From Nitrospinae bacterium bin107 (GTDB lineage: Bacteria > UBA8248): a stretch of 64,000 nt of DNA. The stretch spans positions 24,103 to 88,102 of the forward strand of contig MPNJ01000017.1 of the NCBI GenBank assembly GCA_002238965.1, written 5' to 3'. A program made the translations under genes and the position numbers. Below are positions 25,551-34,066 of the stretch, piece by piece (position 1 is the first letter of the stretch; each line of letters starts with the position of its first letter). The notes under the pieces are model-generated. The model was not told the origin of the DNA and did no database searches. It saw only the letters and a program-made list of their open reading frames with translations.

Positions 25551-26660
25551 ATGCGCGCACTCATCATTCTGATCGACGGCGGCGACCCCGCCTATTTCGA
25601 GGCATCCCCCACGCCGAATCTCGATAGAATCGCGAGCGAAGGCGCGCGATTCACCGTTTCGTGCCAGATGCCCTCGGTCACCAACGTGAACAACGTCTCG
25701 ATGATCTGCGGCGCGCCCCCCGCCACGCACGGCATTACGGCCAACTATTTCCTGAACACTGACACGGGCGAAGAAGTCTACATGGAATCGGGGGGATTCG
25801 TCCTCGCGCCCACCCTCATGGAGATGGGCAGTTCTGCGGGGTTTAAGACCGCCGTCCTGGCCTCCAAGCAAAAACTCTGCGACATGATCGGCAAGGGGGC
25901 GGAGACGGTCGTGACCGCAGAAGACCCGCCGGGTTGGCTCACCCGAATAGCAGGCGCAAAGGAGGATATCTACAGCGGCGCCGTGAACCTATGGCTCCTG
26001 CGGGCGGCGCGCGCGGTGCTGGAAGCGCAAATGCCGGACCTCCTCTACGTCACCACCACGGACTACCTGCAGCACAAATACGGCCCAGAGCACACAGAAG
26101 CGCAGGCGCACCACGCCGCGCTCGATGCGGAAATCGGAAAGCTGGTCGATAGCTGGATGAGCGCGCACCAAGATGGCGCGGTCTTCATCACGGCCGACCA
26201 CGGTATGCTTGACAAGACGCGGGCGTTGGACCCGGGCGTCATACTGAGAAACTTTGGACTGGCTGCAGAGGCTGTGCCCATCATCAAGGACCGCTACGTC
26301 GTCCACCACGGGAACCAGGGCGGCGCCGCCTACGTTCACCTGCAAAACGGGGATACTCTCGCCGAGGCTATCGATATCCTCAAAGCCCGCCCTGGCATCG
26401 AGGATGCGCTTTCGCGGCAAGAGGCCGCCGCGCGCTTTCAGCTAATGGCCGAGCGGGTGGGGGACATCATGGTGCTCGCGGATGGGGAAACCGTTTTCGG
26501 CGTGATGGACGAGGCCGAGCGCGAGGTTCACTTGAGAAGTCACGGCTCAGTCCACGAAAGCGTCGTGCCGTTATGGGCCTTGAATGCGCCAGATTTCACA
26601 CCAAGCGATGCGCCGCGTCACTTCGAGTGCGTCCGCTACGTGATGGAAAGACTTTCATAG
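25551..26660 (+). CDS. Phosphonoacetate hydrolase-like enzyme (alkaline phosphatase superfamily)
   Basis: A 369-residue alkaline-phosphatase-superfamily hydrolase. Metal ligands appear as Asp9 (LIDGGDP), TTDYLQHKYGPEH and ITADHGM, and a threonine nucleophile candidate is Thr44 in PSVTNVNN. The stretch SMICGAPPATHGITANYF and the following GEEVYM closely follow bacterial phosphonoacetate hydrolase (PhnA), which cleaves phosphonoacetate to acetate and phosphate; nucleotide pyrophosphatases are the other branch. No phnW, phnY or phosphonate transporter is near. It lies after purD, possibly in the same transcript. The fold is sure; the substrate is inference. Confidence 0.78.
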   Translation: MRALIILIDGGDPAYFEASPTPNLDRIASEGARFTVSCQMPSVTNVNNVSMICGAPPATHGITANYFLNTDTGEEVYMESGGFVLAPTLMEMGSSAGFKTAVLASKQKLCDMIGKGAETVVTAEDPPGWLTRIAGAKEDIYSGAVNLWLLRAARAVLEAQMPDLLYVTTTDYLQHKYGPEHTEAQAHHAALDAEIGKLVDSWMSAHQDGAVFITADHGMLDKTRALDPGVILRNFGLAAEAVPIIKDRYVVHHGNQGGAAYVHLQNGDTLAEAIDILKARPGIEDALSRQEAAARFQLMAERVGDIMVLADGETVFGVMDEAEREVHLRSHGSVHESVVPLWALNAPDFTPSDAPRHFECVRYVMERLS

Positions 26661-26695
26661 CGGATACTCGGTGGCCACTCAAATCGGATGCGCCC

Positions 26696-27079
26696 TCAGG
26701 GGTTGCGCTTCACCCAGGGAAATTTCTCGTCGATTCCCGGCCAGATTTCCCGGATGGAGAAAAAACATATCGCTATCCAGATGGCGAGGCCCATGTCGAA
26801 ACCCTCGAGCACCCGCACCATCCAGATAAAATCGAACACGCCCAGCACCAGGGCCGAGAGATAACAGCACCACGCGAACCCCCGCAGGGTCGCCAGTCCG
26901 AAAAGACCCAAGGCCGCCCCTCCGGCCAGCGTCGCCCAGCCGTAGCCCACCCTGCCCGGCTGGTTCGTATACATCGCCGACGCGGTGAAGATAACGAGCA
27001 GCACGCCGACCAGCAGCGTGGTCTTCGCCGCGCGATTCGCGTCGAACGTTCTTTCCTCGGTAACGGGAGGTTTATTCAT
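26696..27079 (-). CDS. Small membrane protein of unknown function
   Basis: A 127-residue protein with about four hydrophobic segments (near residues 17-34, 43-60, 62-83 and 90-109) and a polar N-terminus of around 13 residues. The frame extends 90 codons upstream into the start of the neighbouring dehydrogenase gene; the ATG at 27079, opening MNKPPVTEE, is far more plausible. I recognise no family. It converges with the PhnA-like gene (35-base gap) and diverges from the zinc dehydrogenase, so it is transcribed alone. Confidence 0.6.
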   Translation of the reverse strand: MNKPPVTEERTFDANRAAKTTLLVGVLLVIFTASAMYTNQPGRVGYGWATLAGGAALGLFGLATLRGFAWCCYLSALVLGVFDFIWMVRVLEGFDMGLAIWIAICFFSIREIWPGIDEKFPWVKRNP

Positions 27080-27212
27080 CGTGCTTTCGCTTTCTGTTGT
27101 TTGATGCCGACCGACCGAGGGTACGTCATCCGCCCCTCGTTGCCTAGCCGCGCGCCTATGTGCTGTAATCGAGCCTTCGAAATTCCATTCCATTTTACGA
27201 GGAGGACGCCCT

Positions 27213-28253
27213 TTGAAGGCGATGGTGCTGAGAGAACCGGGAAAACCCTTTGTCGAGGAAGAATATCCAGACCCCGTGCCGGGTCCGGGAGAAGCGGTCG
27301 CGAAGGTGCTGGCCTGCGGAGCCGGGCTGACGATCCACCACGCCCGCATGGGCCGGGTGCCCGGGGTGGATTATCCCCTCATCATCGGGCACGAGATCAC
27401 CGCCGTCATCACCGCCCTGGGCGAGGGCGTGGAAGGCCTGCAGGAGGGCGACGCGGTGACCGCCCATTTCTACGTCACCTGCGGGAGGTGCAAGTGGTGT
27501 CTCATCAACCGCGAGACGCTGTGCGAGAATTTCACGGGCTACATCGGCCGCCAGGTGCAGGGCGCCTATGCCGAGTACATCAAGCTGCCCGCGCGGAATT
27601 TCATCAAAATCCCCGCCGGGCTCGACTATGAGAACAACGCGGCGGAAGTCTCCGTCATCTGCGACGCGATAGCCACCCCGTATAAAGTAACGAAGCGCGC
27701 GCGCATCGCGCCGCTTGAGAACGTGGCCGTCATCGGCGCGGGCGGCGGCGTGGGAATCCACATGGTGATGATGGCCAAGTGGGCGCACGCCAGGGTCATC
27801 GCCGTGGACGTGGCGGCTAACAAGCTCGGCAAGTGCCGCGACGTGGGCGCGGACGAGGCCGTCGACGCTTCCCAGGAAGACATCGCAGGCGCGCTCATGG
27901 ACTTGACGAACGGCAAGGGCGTGGACGTGGTGGTCGATTTCGTCTCCTCCGCCTCCACGATGGAAGCGGGTTTTCAGGCCTTAGGCATCGGCGGACGCCT
28001 CGTGACGCTGGGCGGTACGGGGCAGCCGTTTCAGGCCGCGTCGCGCAATATGGTGAACAAAGAACTCGAACTCATGGGCAGCCGCTACTGTTCGAAACAG
28101 GAACTCAAGGAATCGCTCGACCTCGTGGCGCGGGGCGACGCCTGGCCCGTGGTGACGGAGACCTACTCGTTCAACGTCGATGAGGTGGAAAAGGTACACG
28201 AACGGCTGGAAGTGGCGGCCGTTACGGGCCGCGCGGTCATCGTGATGGATTAG
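27213..28253 (+). CDS. Zinc-dependent alcohol dehydrogenase (MDR superfamily)
   Basis: A 346-residue medium-chain dehydrogenase/reductase. It has a GroES-like catalytic domain with Cys35, His60-Glu61 (GHE) as likely zinc ligands, and a structural zinc lobe Cys90, Cys93, Cys96, Cys104 (CGRCKWCLINRETLC). The Rossmann domain shows GAGGGVGIHMVMMAK. TTG at 27213 is preceded by GAGGAGG. It oxidises an alcohol or reduces an aldehyde with NAD(P); the substrate is unknown. It is monocistronic as far as can be seen. A distant paralogue lies at 57858. Confidence 0.87.
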   Translation: MKAMVLREPGKPFVEEEYPDPVPGPGEAVAKVLACGAGLTIHHARMGRVPGVDYPLIIGHEITAVITALGEGVEGLQEGDAVTAHFYVTCGRCKWCLINRETLCENFTGYIGRQVQGAYAEYIKLPARNFIKIPAGLDYENNAAEVSVICDAIATPYKVTKRARIAPLENVAVIGAGGGVGIHMVMMAKWAHARVIAVDVAANKLGKCRDVGADEAVDASQEDIAGALMDLTNGKGVDVVVDFVSSASTMEAGFQALGIGGRLVTLGGTGQPFQAASRNMVNKELELMGSRYCSKQELKESLDLVARGDAWPVVTETYSFNVDEVEKVHERLEVAAVTGRAVIVMD

Positions 28254-28271
28254 GTTTCAGGCGTCGGCTGC

Positions 28272-29024
28272 CTAGTTGGCGATCTTCCACTGCCCGTCGG
28301 GTTGCCTGCAGGCGGTGCCGTAGGCGCTCTGCTTTTTACCGTCGATGACAATCGTCTGCTGGAACTCCCGGCAATACTGGTCGAGTTCGTTCTTGAATGC
28401 CGGCCTGGGAACCACGACGCCGCACACCCGCCTGTCGGGGTTGTCCCACACGGTGCGCGTGCCCGATCGCTGGTTCTCGAGCGCGTACTGCGTAGTGCTC
28501 GCGAGCTTGAGGCGCTCGGCTTCGTCGAGGTCGCGTCCAATCTGCCCGCCGACGACGCTGCCGAGCAGCACGCCCGCGAAGGTGGCCAGCGCCTGTCCGC
28601 TGCCCCTGCCGACCTGATGGCCGATGACGCCGCCGCCGATCGCGCCGATTACCGAGCCGAGAACCTCGTTGTCGTTACCCGCGACATAGGATGCGCAGCC
28701 ATAATCCGGGGAGCTGTAAACATAACGCTCACGTGGGTAGGAACGGTAAATAACGCGCGGGCCAGTGTAGACCGGATAGCCGTACCAGACCGGAGAGACG
28801 TAGCTGGGGCCGATCCAGAAGTTATGGCGAACGATAGTGCGGGGACGACGGTGACGGCGATGCCATTTGCGATGCTGGCGCGCCCTGTGGTGTCGCTGCG
28901 ATTTATATTTATGATGCCGTTGAATCCCGTGGCGCCGGCCTTGGCGCTTATCCGCCGCCGCGTCATTCACCAGAAAAACAACCGCCAAAATACTCAATGC
29001 GATGGAGAATCCTAAACGCCTCAT
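28272..29024 (-). CDS. Glycine-zipper 2TM surface-antigen-like protein
   Basis: A 250-residue exported protein. An N-terminal signal peptide (about residues 1-25, ending AAA) is followed by a His/Arg/Lys-rich segment (25-65) and a Tyr/Pro-rich stretch (75-110). Then a glycine-zipper domain with GSVIGAIGGGVIGHQVGRGSG and GVLLGSVVGGQIGRDLDE (about 120-165) forms paired membrane helices, as in the 17-kDa surface antigen family. A C-terminal part with two cysteines ends in QPDGQWKI. ATG 29024 was chosen as the signal-peptide start; a GTG ten codons upstream is possible. Proteins like this lodge in the outer membrane, but the function is unclear. Confidence 0.75.
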   Translation of the reverse strand: MRRLGFSIALSILAVVFLVNDAAADKRQGRRHGIQRHHKYKSQRHHRARQHRKWHRRHRRPRTIVRHNFWIGPSYVSPVWYGYPVYTGPRVIYRSYPRERYVYSSPDYGCASYVAGNDNEVLGSVIGAIGGGVIGHQVGRGSGQALATFAGVLLGSVVGGQIGRDLDEAERLKLASTTQYALENQRSGTRTVWDNPDRRVCGVVVPRPAFKNELDQYCREFQQTIVIDGKKQSAYGTACRQPDGQWKIAN

Positions 29025-29583
29025 CTGGCCATCCCCCTCTTGAACTTTTCCCACCTGCCGGTAAAGAGTCTACCGGCGACTTGCCAATTATAACATTTTG
29101 ACGATGCCGGGTTCCAACCTTGTTATGTTATTGATATCTTGACGATTATTCTATTTTCAACCAAAAGCGTCTCTCCGTCTTCTCCTGATAGCCCATTACG
29201 GGACAGTTGAATATATCCCCCACAAACAGGGAATGGATTTCTCAATAGACATACATTAATGAAATGATTCCCCCCTTGAAGGTTGTTGAAAAACCTCTCC
29301 TCGCTCGGAATTGACCACTGCCGTCATTCCGGTGAAAACCGGAATCCATTCTCAAGTAGAATGACAATACTCCGGCCTTTCATCTCCCCGTCATTGGCGG
29401 GAATCAATCAGAAAAGAAAAAACAAAGGCAAAACAAATGGATTCCGGCTTTCGCCGGAATGACGAACAAAACTGCACCACCACCTACGGCAGGAGATCCC
29501 CCGCGAACTTTGAAGATTTCCGCCCCCGCCTGTAGAATCGCCTCCCTCGGAATCACTCATCCATTCAGGAGGTTTCAGGTTTC
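29025..29583. other. Intergenic region with inverted repeat, no gene seen
   Basis: About 560 bases, AT-richer than its surroundings, between two divergent genes. The only structure is the inverted repeat at 29322-29464, plus a CCCCCCTTGAAGG...GTTGTTGAAAAA motif (29267-29293) that recurs at 32248-32278. No credible protein or tRNA is present. Confidence 0.6.
29322..29464. repeat. Inverted repeat of the CGTCATTCCGG family
   Basis: Left arm 29322-29349 and right arm 29437-29464 are reverse complements at 26 of 28 positions, and each arm is a small hairpin (ATTCCGG...CCGGAAT). They flank about 87 bases of AT-rich sequence. A decayed half copy lies at 1501-1525. Confidence 0.8.
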
Positions 29584-30039
29584 ATGAGCGAAGGCGTTGC
29601 GTTCGAAAAATGGGAAGTCGGGAGCAAATTCACCACTCGGGGCAGGACCATCACTGAGACCGACGTGGTGAACTACGTCAACCTCGTGGGCTATACGGAA
29701 AGCCTGTTTCTCGACATGGAGTTTTTGAAGGATAAGGGCCATGAAAGGCGCATGGCGCCCGCCCTTTTCACCTGCGGCATCGCGGATACCCTCATCGTCC
29801 AGACGGGCGTCCTGCACGATTACGCCGTCGCACTCCTGGGCGTGGACGGCCTCGTGGCGCGTGCGCCTGTCTACGTGGGCGATACGCTCACGGTCGAGGT
29901 CGAGACGACAGACGTGCGGCCCTCCAGGAGCAGGCCTGATCGCGGCGTCGTCTCCACACACCAGAGAGTGCTCAACCAAAAGGGCGAGGTGGTGCTCGAA
30001 TACGACGTGAAGCGCATGCTGCTCAGAAGCGACACCTGA
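29584..30039 (+). CDS. MaoC-family acyl dehydratase
   Basis: A 151-residue single-hotdog protein of the MaoC dehydratase type, about the usual length. It opens MSEGVAFEKWEVGSKF, with GRTITETDVVNYVNLVGYTE and APALFTCGIADTLIV in the middle and APVYVGDTLTVEVE, the typical beta strand, near residue 95-108. An AGGAGG lies ten bases upstream of the ATG. These enzymes hydrate enoyl-CoA or enoyl-ACP. It stands between the glycine-zipper gene (divergent) and a convergent amidohydrolase, so no pathway is suggested by neighbours. Confidence 0.85.
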   Translation: MSEGVAFEKWEVGSKFTTRGRTITETDVVNYVNLVGYTESLFLDMEFLKDKGHERRMAPALFTCGIADTLIVQTGVLHDYAVALLGVDGLVARAPVYVGDTLTVEVETTDVRPSRSRPDRGVVSTHQRVLNQKGEVVLEYDVKRMLLRSDT

Positions 30040-30048
30040 AGCGACGCT

Positions 30049-31026
30049 CTACAGCCCGAAAAACGCTTTCGCCGTACCGCTCCAGATTCGCTCCGCGTCT
30101 TCCGCAGAAATATCGAGCGCGTCCATCATGTCGGCGTGGCGCTTCACGGGCACCCATGGGGCGTCGCTCGCGAACATCATGCGAGATGCGCCCATCTCCT
30201 GTAAGGAGAACTCGAGCGCCGTCTGGGAGTGAACCACCGTGTCCGTGTAGAAGCGCGCGAAGTATTCGCTCGGGTCGCGCGTGATGAGGTCCTGATCGTC
30301 GCGGTAGCGCGAACTCAAGTTATCCACCCGCCCGATGAACAGCGGAAGCGACGCGCCCCCGTGCGGCAGGAGCACCTTGAGGTTCGGGTGGCGCTCCAAC
30401 ACGCCGCTTAGAATGAGCCTCAGCGCCGCCAGACACTCATCGAACATGAAGCCGATCATCGGCCCCAGCCAGTGATCTTCATAATGCGGCCCGGAGGGAG
30501 ATGGACCCGGATGCAGCACGAGCGGTATGCCGCGCTCGGCCAGAAGTCCCCACAGGGGTTCATGAGCAGCATCGTCGATGTAGCGTTCGCCGCCGATGTA
30601 GGCGAAGACCTGAAGGCCCACGAAACCGAGATCGTCCACGCAGCGCTCGAGTTCGCGGCAGGTCGCGTCCATATCGCCGAAACCGAGCGAGGCCACCCCA
30701 CGGATGCGCCCGGGGTGGCGCGCCGCCGCCTCGGCCAGGCCGTCGTTCCCGATTCTCGCGAGTTCGTCCGCGTCTTCGGGGCTTTTGGCGAGGTCCGGGC
30801 CTGGAATGTTGATGCTGATTAGGGCAATATCGATTTCCTGCTCATCCATCTCGGCGAGCTTGATATCGATGTCCAGGGCGGGAAGCCGCATCGGGAGTTT
30901 TTGTTCCGGGCTCGCCCACGCCCACCAGAAATCCCCCGCCTTCTCGTAGCGCGGGAAATCGGAGCGGGCGGCGAGCGCCCGGACGTAGGCTTGTGGTACA
31001 TGATGGGTCTGAACATCGATGCGCAT
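30049..31026 (-). CDS. Amidohydrolase (ACMSD / amidohydrolase-2 family)
   Basis: A 325-residue TIM-barrel metal-dependent hydrolase or decarboxylase. It opens MRIDVQTHHVPQAY, where the usual DxHxH metal motif is replaced by a D..THH arrangement. Further conserved parts are IPLVLHPGPSPSG, KVLLPHGGASLPLFIGRVD and FASDAPWVP (catalytic Asp near residue 290). The family includes aminocarboxymuconate-semialdehyde decarboxylase and gamma-resorcylate decarboxylase. It converges with the MaoC gene and diverges from the Gfo/Idh/MocA gene, so the neighbours offer no pathway. Substrate unknown. Confidence 0.82.
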   Translation of the reverse strand: MRIDVQTHHVPQAYVRALAARSDFPRYEKAGDFWWAWASPEQKLPMRLPALDIDIKLAEMDEQEIDIALISINIPGPDLAKSPEDADELARIGNDGLAEAAARHPGRIRGVASLGFGDMDATCRELERCVDDLGFVGLQVFAYIGGERYIDDAAHEPLWGLLAERGIPLVLHPGPSPSGPHYEDHWLGPMIGFMFDECLAALRLILSGVLERHPNLKVLLPHGGASLPLFIGRVDNLSSRYRDDQDLITRDPSEYFARFYTDTVVHSQTALEFSLQEMGASRMMFASDAPWVPVKRHADMMDALDISAEDAERIWSGTAKAFFGL

Positions 31027-31119
31027 GGAAATCTCCAGATGTATGGTGGCAACGTATATGGGACACGGGGATTATTCCCCCAGAATGAACCGGATGCAAA
31101 TTAAAGTGAGGAGATGATT

Positions 31120-32178
31120 GTGAAAACGACAGGAGTAGCCGTCATCGGCGCAGGCGGCATCGGAACGCTCAGGGCGCATTCTTGCGCGCAGATCCCCCAG
31201 GTGGACTACCTCGCCGTGTGCGACATCGTGCCCGAGAAGCTCGACCGCCTCGCGGAGTCGGTGCGGGCCGACGTGGCGACGGAGAAATACGAGGTGGCGA
31301 TACGGGACGAGCGCGTGGGCGCCGTTATCGTTTCATCGGATGAGGAGTTTCACCACGGCCCGGCGGCCCTGGCGGCCGAACTCGGAAAGCCCGTGCTCAT
31401 CGAGAAACCCTTCGTCTTGGACCTCGACGAGGCGGACGACATCCTGACGAAAGCCGGTGAGTCGGGCGCCGAGATTTTCGTGGGCTACACCCAGCGCTAC
31501 AGGAGGCGTTTCCTGCTCGCGAAGCAGGCGGCCTTCGCCGGCCAGCTCGGCGATATCGTGATGGCGCTCGGCAAGATTTACGTGACGCGCGCCGTGGGCG
31601 AGGCAGTGGCGAAGCGCTCGCCCAACACCACGCCCTCCATCAATACGCTCACCTACATGGTCGACCTCATCCTCTGGTACATGGAGGGAAAAAAACCCGT
31701 CGAGGTCTACGCCCGCGCGGCGAGCTTCGTGTTCAAGAAATACAACCGCGACGATTTTCAGTGGATGATCGTCACCTTCGACGACGGGAGCGTGGCCACG
31801 CTGGGTACGAGCTGGCTCCCGCCCCACCACTGGCCCGCATACACGGCGACGATGGAGGTCGACCTGCAAGGCACCAAAGGCTCGCTGAACGTGGACGACG
31901 CGCACCGCGACGTAATACTAGCGCCCGAGGATCCGATTCCCTGCCCCTACACGCCCGAACACCAGGTGAACGTCGCCTTCCTGGGCTCCGCCATGCCGGG
32001 AGATTTCGTGATGGGCGAGTTCTTCGGCCCCATGAAGGAGGAGACCGACGCTTTCGTGCGCCACATCCTGGGAATCGGCGGCGTGGGACTCGCCACGGGC
32101 GCGCACGCGAGAGACGTACTCGCCCTCACCATGGCGGCGGACCGCTCGTGCAAGGAGGGCCAACCCGTCTCGCTTTAG
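31120..32178 (+). CDS. Gfo/Idh/MocA-family oxidoreductase
   Basis: A 352-residue NAD(P)-dependent oxidoreductase. The Rossmann fold begins at VAVIGAGGIGTLRAH, followed by AVCDIVPEKLDRLAE and the conserved EKP of the family in KPVLIEKPFVLDLDEAD. The C-terminal domain includes VGYTQRYRRRFLLAK. The gene can start at ATG 31114 or GTG 31120. GAGGAG directly abuts the ATG, but lies six bases from the GTG, so I chose GTG. Family members act on sugars, inositols or cyclitols; the substrate is not apparent. It diverges from the amidohydrolase. Confidence 0.85.
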   Translation: MKTTGVAVIGAGGIGTLRAHSCAQIPQVDYLAVCDIVPEKLDRLAESVRADVATEKYEVAIRDERVGAVIVSSDEEFHHGPAALAAELGKPVLIEKPFVLDLDEADDILTKAGESGAEIFVGYTQRYRRRFLLAKQAAFAGQLGDIVMALGKIYVTRAVGEAVAKRSPNTTPSINTLTYMVDLILWYMEGKKPVEVYARAASFVFKKYNRDDFQWMIVTFDDGSVATLGTSWLPPHHWPAYTATMEVDLQGTKGSLNVDDAHRDVILAPEDPIPCPYTPEHQVNVAFLGSAMPGDFVMGEFFGPMKEETDAFVRHILGIGGVGLATGAHARDVLALTMAADRSCKEGQPVSL

Positions 32179-32567
32179 GCTGTGTGCGGATAATGTGCGT
32201 GTGTTCCTACTGGCGGTTGTTGAGAAAGTCTTGATAAAAATACAAGAAACTCTCCCCCTTGAAGGGCCTGTTGAAAAAGTCACACAGAGGGAGCGCGCTG
32301 AATTTCACTCCCCCCTTGAGGGGGAGTCGAAGAGGCCGAGCGGTTTATGCGAAGACCGATTCGGTGGGGGACATGCCACAGATGAAACTCCCCCCACCAA
32401 CTCGCCTGCGGGCTTCGCCCTTGTCTCGTTGACTCCCCCTCAAGGGGGGAGTGGTTCTCACACTTTCATCGGTCGCGTTAAACCCTCGCTTATCGGGGCA
32501 GTAACCCCCTACTCCCTTGTCAGGAGGGCTCTTTCAACAACCACAGCAGGAGTAGCCCGCATTCCCG
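32179..32567. other. Intergenic region carrying an inverted-repeat element
   Basis: About 390 bases between two convergent genes. Most of it is the element at 32307-32453, with short flanking copies of a GTTGAAAAAGTC motif. No protein-coding signal. Convergent genes make a terminator likely, and the inverted repeat could serve as one. Confidence 0.6.
32307..32453. repeat. MITE-like element with perfect 23-bp inverted repeats
   Basis: Bases 32307-32329 and 32431-32453 are exact reverse complements (CACTCCCCCCTTGAGGGGGA... and its mirror), enclosing about 100 bases. Each arm is itself a C-run/G-run hairpin. The interior has further short inverted motifs (GGTGGGGGA / CTCCCCCCACC). Arm fragments occur at 29267 and 63766. 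Size and structure fit a miniature non-coding mobile element, but no flanking target duplication is obvious. Confidence 0.65.
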
Positions 32568-34061
32568 CTAGTGCGGCATGAGATTCCTGATTTGCGCCTC
32601 GAGCGGCTCCGTGGTGAGACGCCGGTAGCCCAGGTGGCGGGAGAGGGAATCGCCGTCGTGGCGCTGCCCGTCGCGCCAGATTTCCATCAGGAACCCGCCA
32701 CTCTCGCGATTGGCCCACCATCTCTCCCCGAACTTCGTCTTCAGGACCTCGGCCATCTGGGCCTGGAGCATCCACGCCCGAAGATAGTTCGCGCAGTAGA
32801 AAAACGGGTCCACGTCGTCGAGATAGGATATTCGCGGGTATTCCACCCCCGTCGCTGAACTAAGTTTTTCCCGGTAGGCGTCGTCCTTGCCCGTCAGATC
32901 AGCGCCCTGGTGGAGCGTGAGTTCATAGTCGATTTTCGCCGCATAGCGCCTCAGCATATAGAGTTCAAAAAGCGCATGGTGCGCCAGAAACGCCGCGTAG
33001 TCCGACGCCTCTCCGCCCAGTGCATCCTCCAGCCAGAGCGGCTCGAGCAGCAGGTGATCGAAGAGCATGGCGAACCCCTCCGTCACGGAGTTGTCCCCCA
33101 GGCGCTTCCATTCGAAAGGCGCATCCGCCGCCACGCCTGCGAAATGGAGCGCGTGGCCGAGTTCGTGCCAGAACGCGCTGTAATCGTCATAGCCGCCCCG
33201 GGGCCTGATGACGAGATAGACCTCCTCCGGCACGCGAATCGAGGCGCAAAACGCGCGGGGGCTCTTGAGCGGGCGATCCTCGATGTCGAGGCGCACCCGG
33301 CCCTCCGCCGAGAGATCGAGGCCCATCGAGGCGCACACCTCCCGCGCCGAGGGTTCGATTTTCTCCGCCGGGAAAAGAGCGTCGTACTCGGAACCGCGAA
33401 AACAGAACTGCGCATCGTGGCGCTGCGCGGAAGAAAGCGGAACATCCATCCGGCTCAAGGCCTCTTCCATCGCCTCGGCGTAAAGCGCGCCGGTGCATTC
33501 CAGAAAACGCTGCATCTCGTCCCTGACCGGCTCAAGCTCATAGCGCTTCAGAGCCGCCATCATCCCCAGGTAGCCCTCGAACTCCAGGTCATCGGCCATC
33601 CTGTGGGTCGCGCGGTGAATCTGCTCCAGAAATACGTTCTTCTCCGCCAGGGCCTCACAGCGGGCGTTTTCCAGAAAAGTCCGCTTCTCGCGGTTCGATT
33701 CGTTCAGGAGCGCGACGGCGCTTTGCCGGTATGGGATGGACTCGCCCTCGGGCGTTTCCACCGTCGTCTTGGTCTCGAACAAAAGCGCCCTCTCGCTCAA
33801 CTCCCTGGTCGCGTTGCGTATATGGGCCAGGGTCAGGAAGCCGCGCAGTTCGGCCAACCTCAGGGACTCGACTTCATCGTCCGCCGAATCGGCGAGGGAG
33901 GTAAGTGTCTCGATGTTATCGCGGGTGAAAAGGTCGGCGTATTCGGCGAAAATCTCGCTCAGGCGCACATCTTCCTTGAGGCCCGCGCCGACCTCGTACC
34001 ACTCCTTGCGTGACTCTCCGAGGAACTCCTCGGCGCGGGTACGGATGCCAGCCAGGCGCAT
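32568..34061 (-). CDS. M3-like zinc metallopeptidase
   Basis: A 497-residue, mostly helical zinc peptidase. The active site is HELGH (299-303, within FWHELGHALHFA), with the third ligand Glu328 in NSVTEGFA 25 residues further on, the gluzincin pattern of family M3 oligoendopeptidases (and M2 relatives). No signal peptide is seen, so it should be cytoplasmic. It begins five bases after the glgC stop and shares the strand with glgA and glgC, so it is probably the last gene of that operon, although a link to glycogen is not obvious. Substrate peptides are unknown. Confidence 0.8.
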   Translation of the reverse strand: MRLAGIRTRAEEFLGESRKEWYEVGAGLKEDVRLSEIFAEYADLFTRDNIETLTSLADSADDEVESLRLAELRGFLTLAHIRNATRELSERALLFETKTTVETPEGESIPYRQSAVALLNESNREKRTFLENARCEALAEKNVFLEQIHRATHRMADDLEFEGYLGMMAALKRYELEPVRDEMQRFLECTGALYAEAMEEALSRMDVPLSSAQRHDAQFCFRGSEYDALFPAEKIEPSAREVCASMGLDLSAEGRVRLDIEDRPLKSPRAFCASIRVPEEVYLVIRPRGGYDDYSAFWHELGHALHFAGVAADAPFEWKRLGDNSVTEGFAMLFDHLLLEPLWLEDALGGEASDYAAFLAHHALFELYMLRRYAAKIDYELTLHQGADLTGKDDAYREKLSSATGVEYPRISYLDDVDPFFYCANYLRAWMLQAQMAEVLKTKFGERWWANRESGGFLMEIWRDGQRHDGDSLSRHLGYRRLTTEPLEAQIRNLMPH

Positions 34062-34066
34062 GGGAA

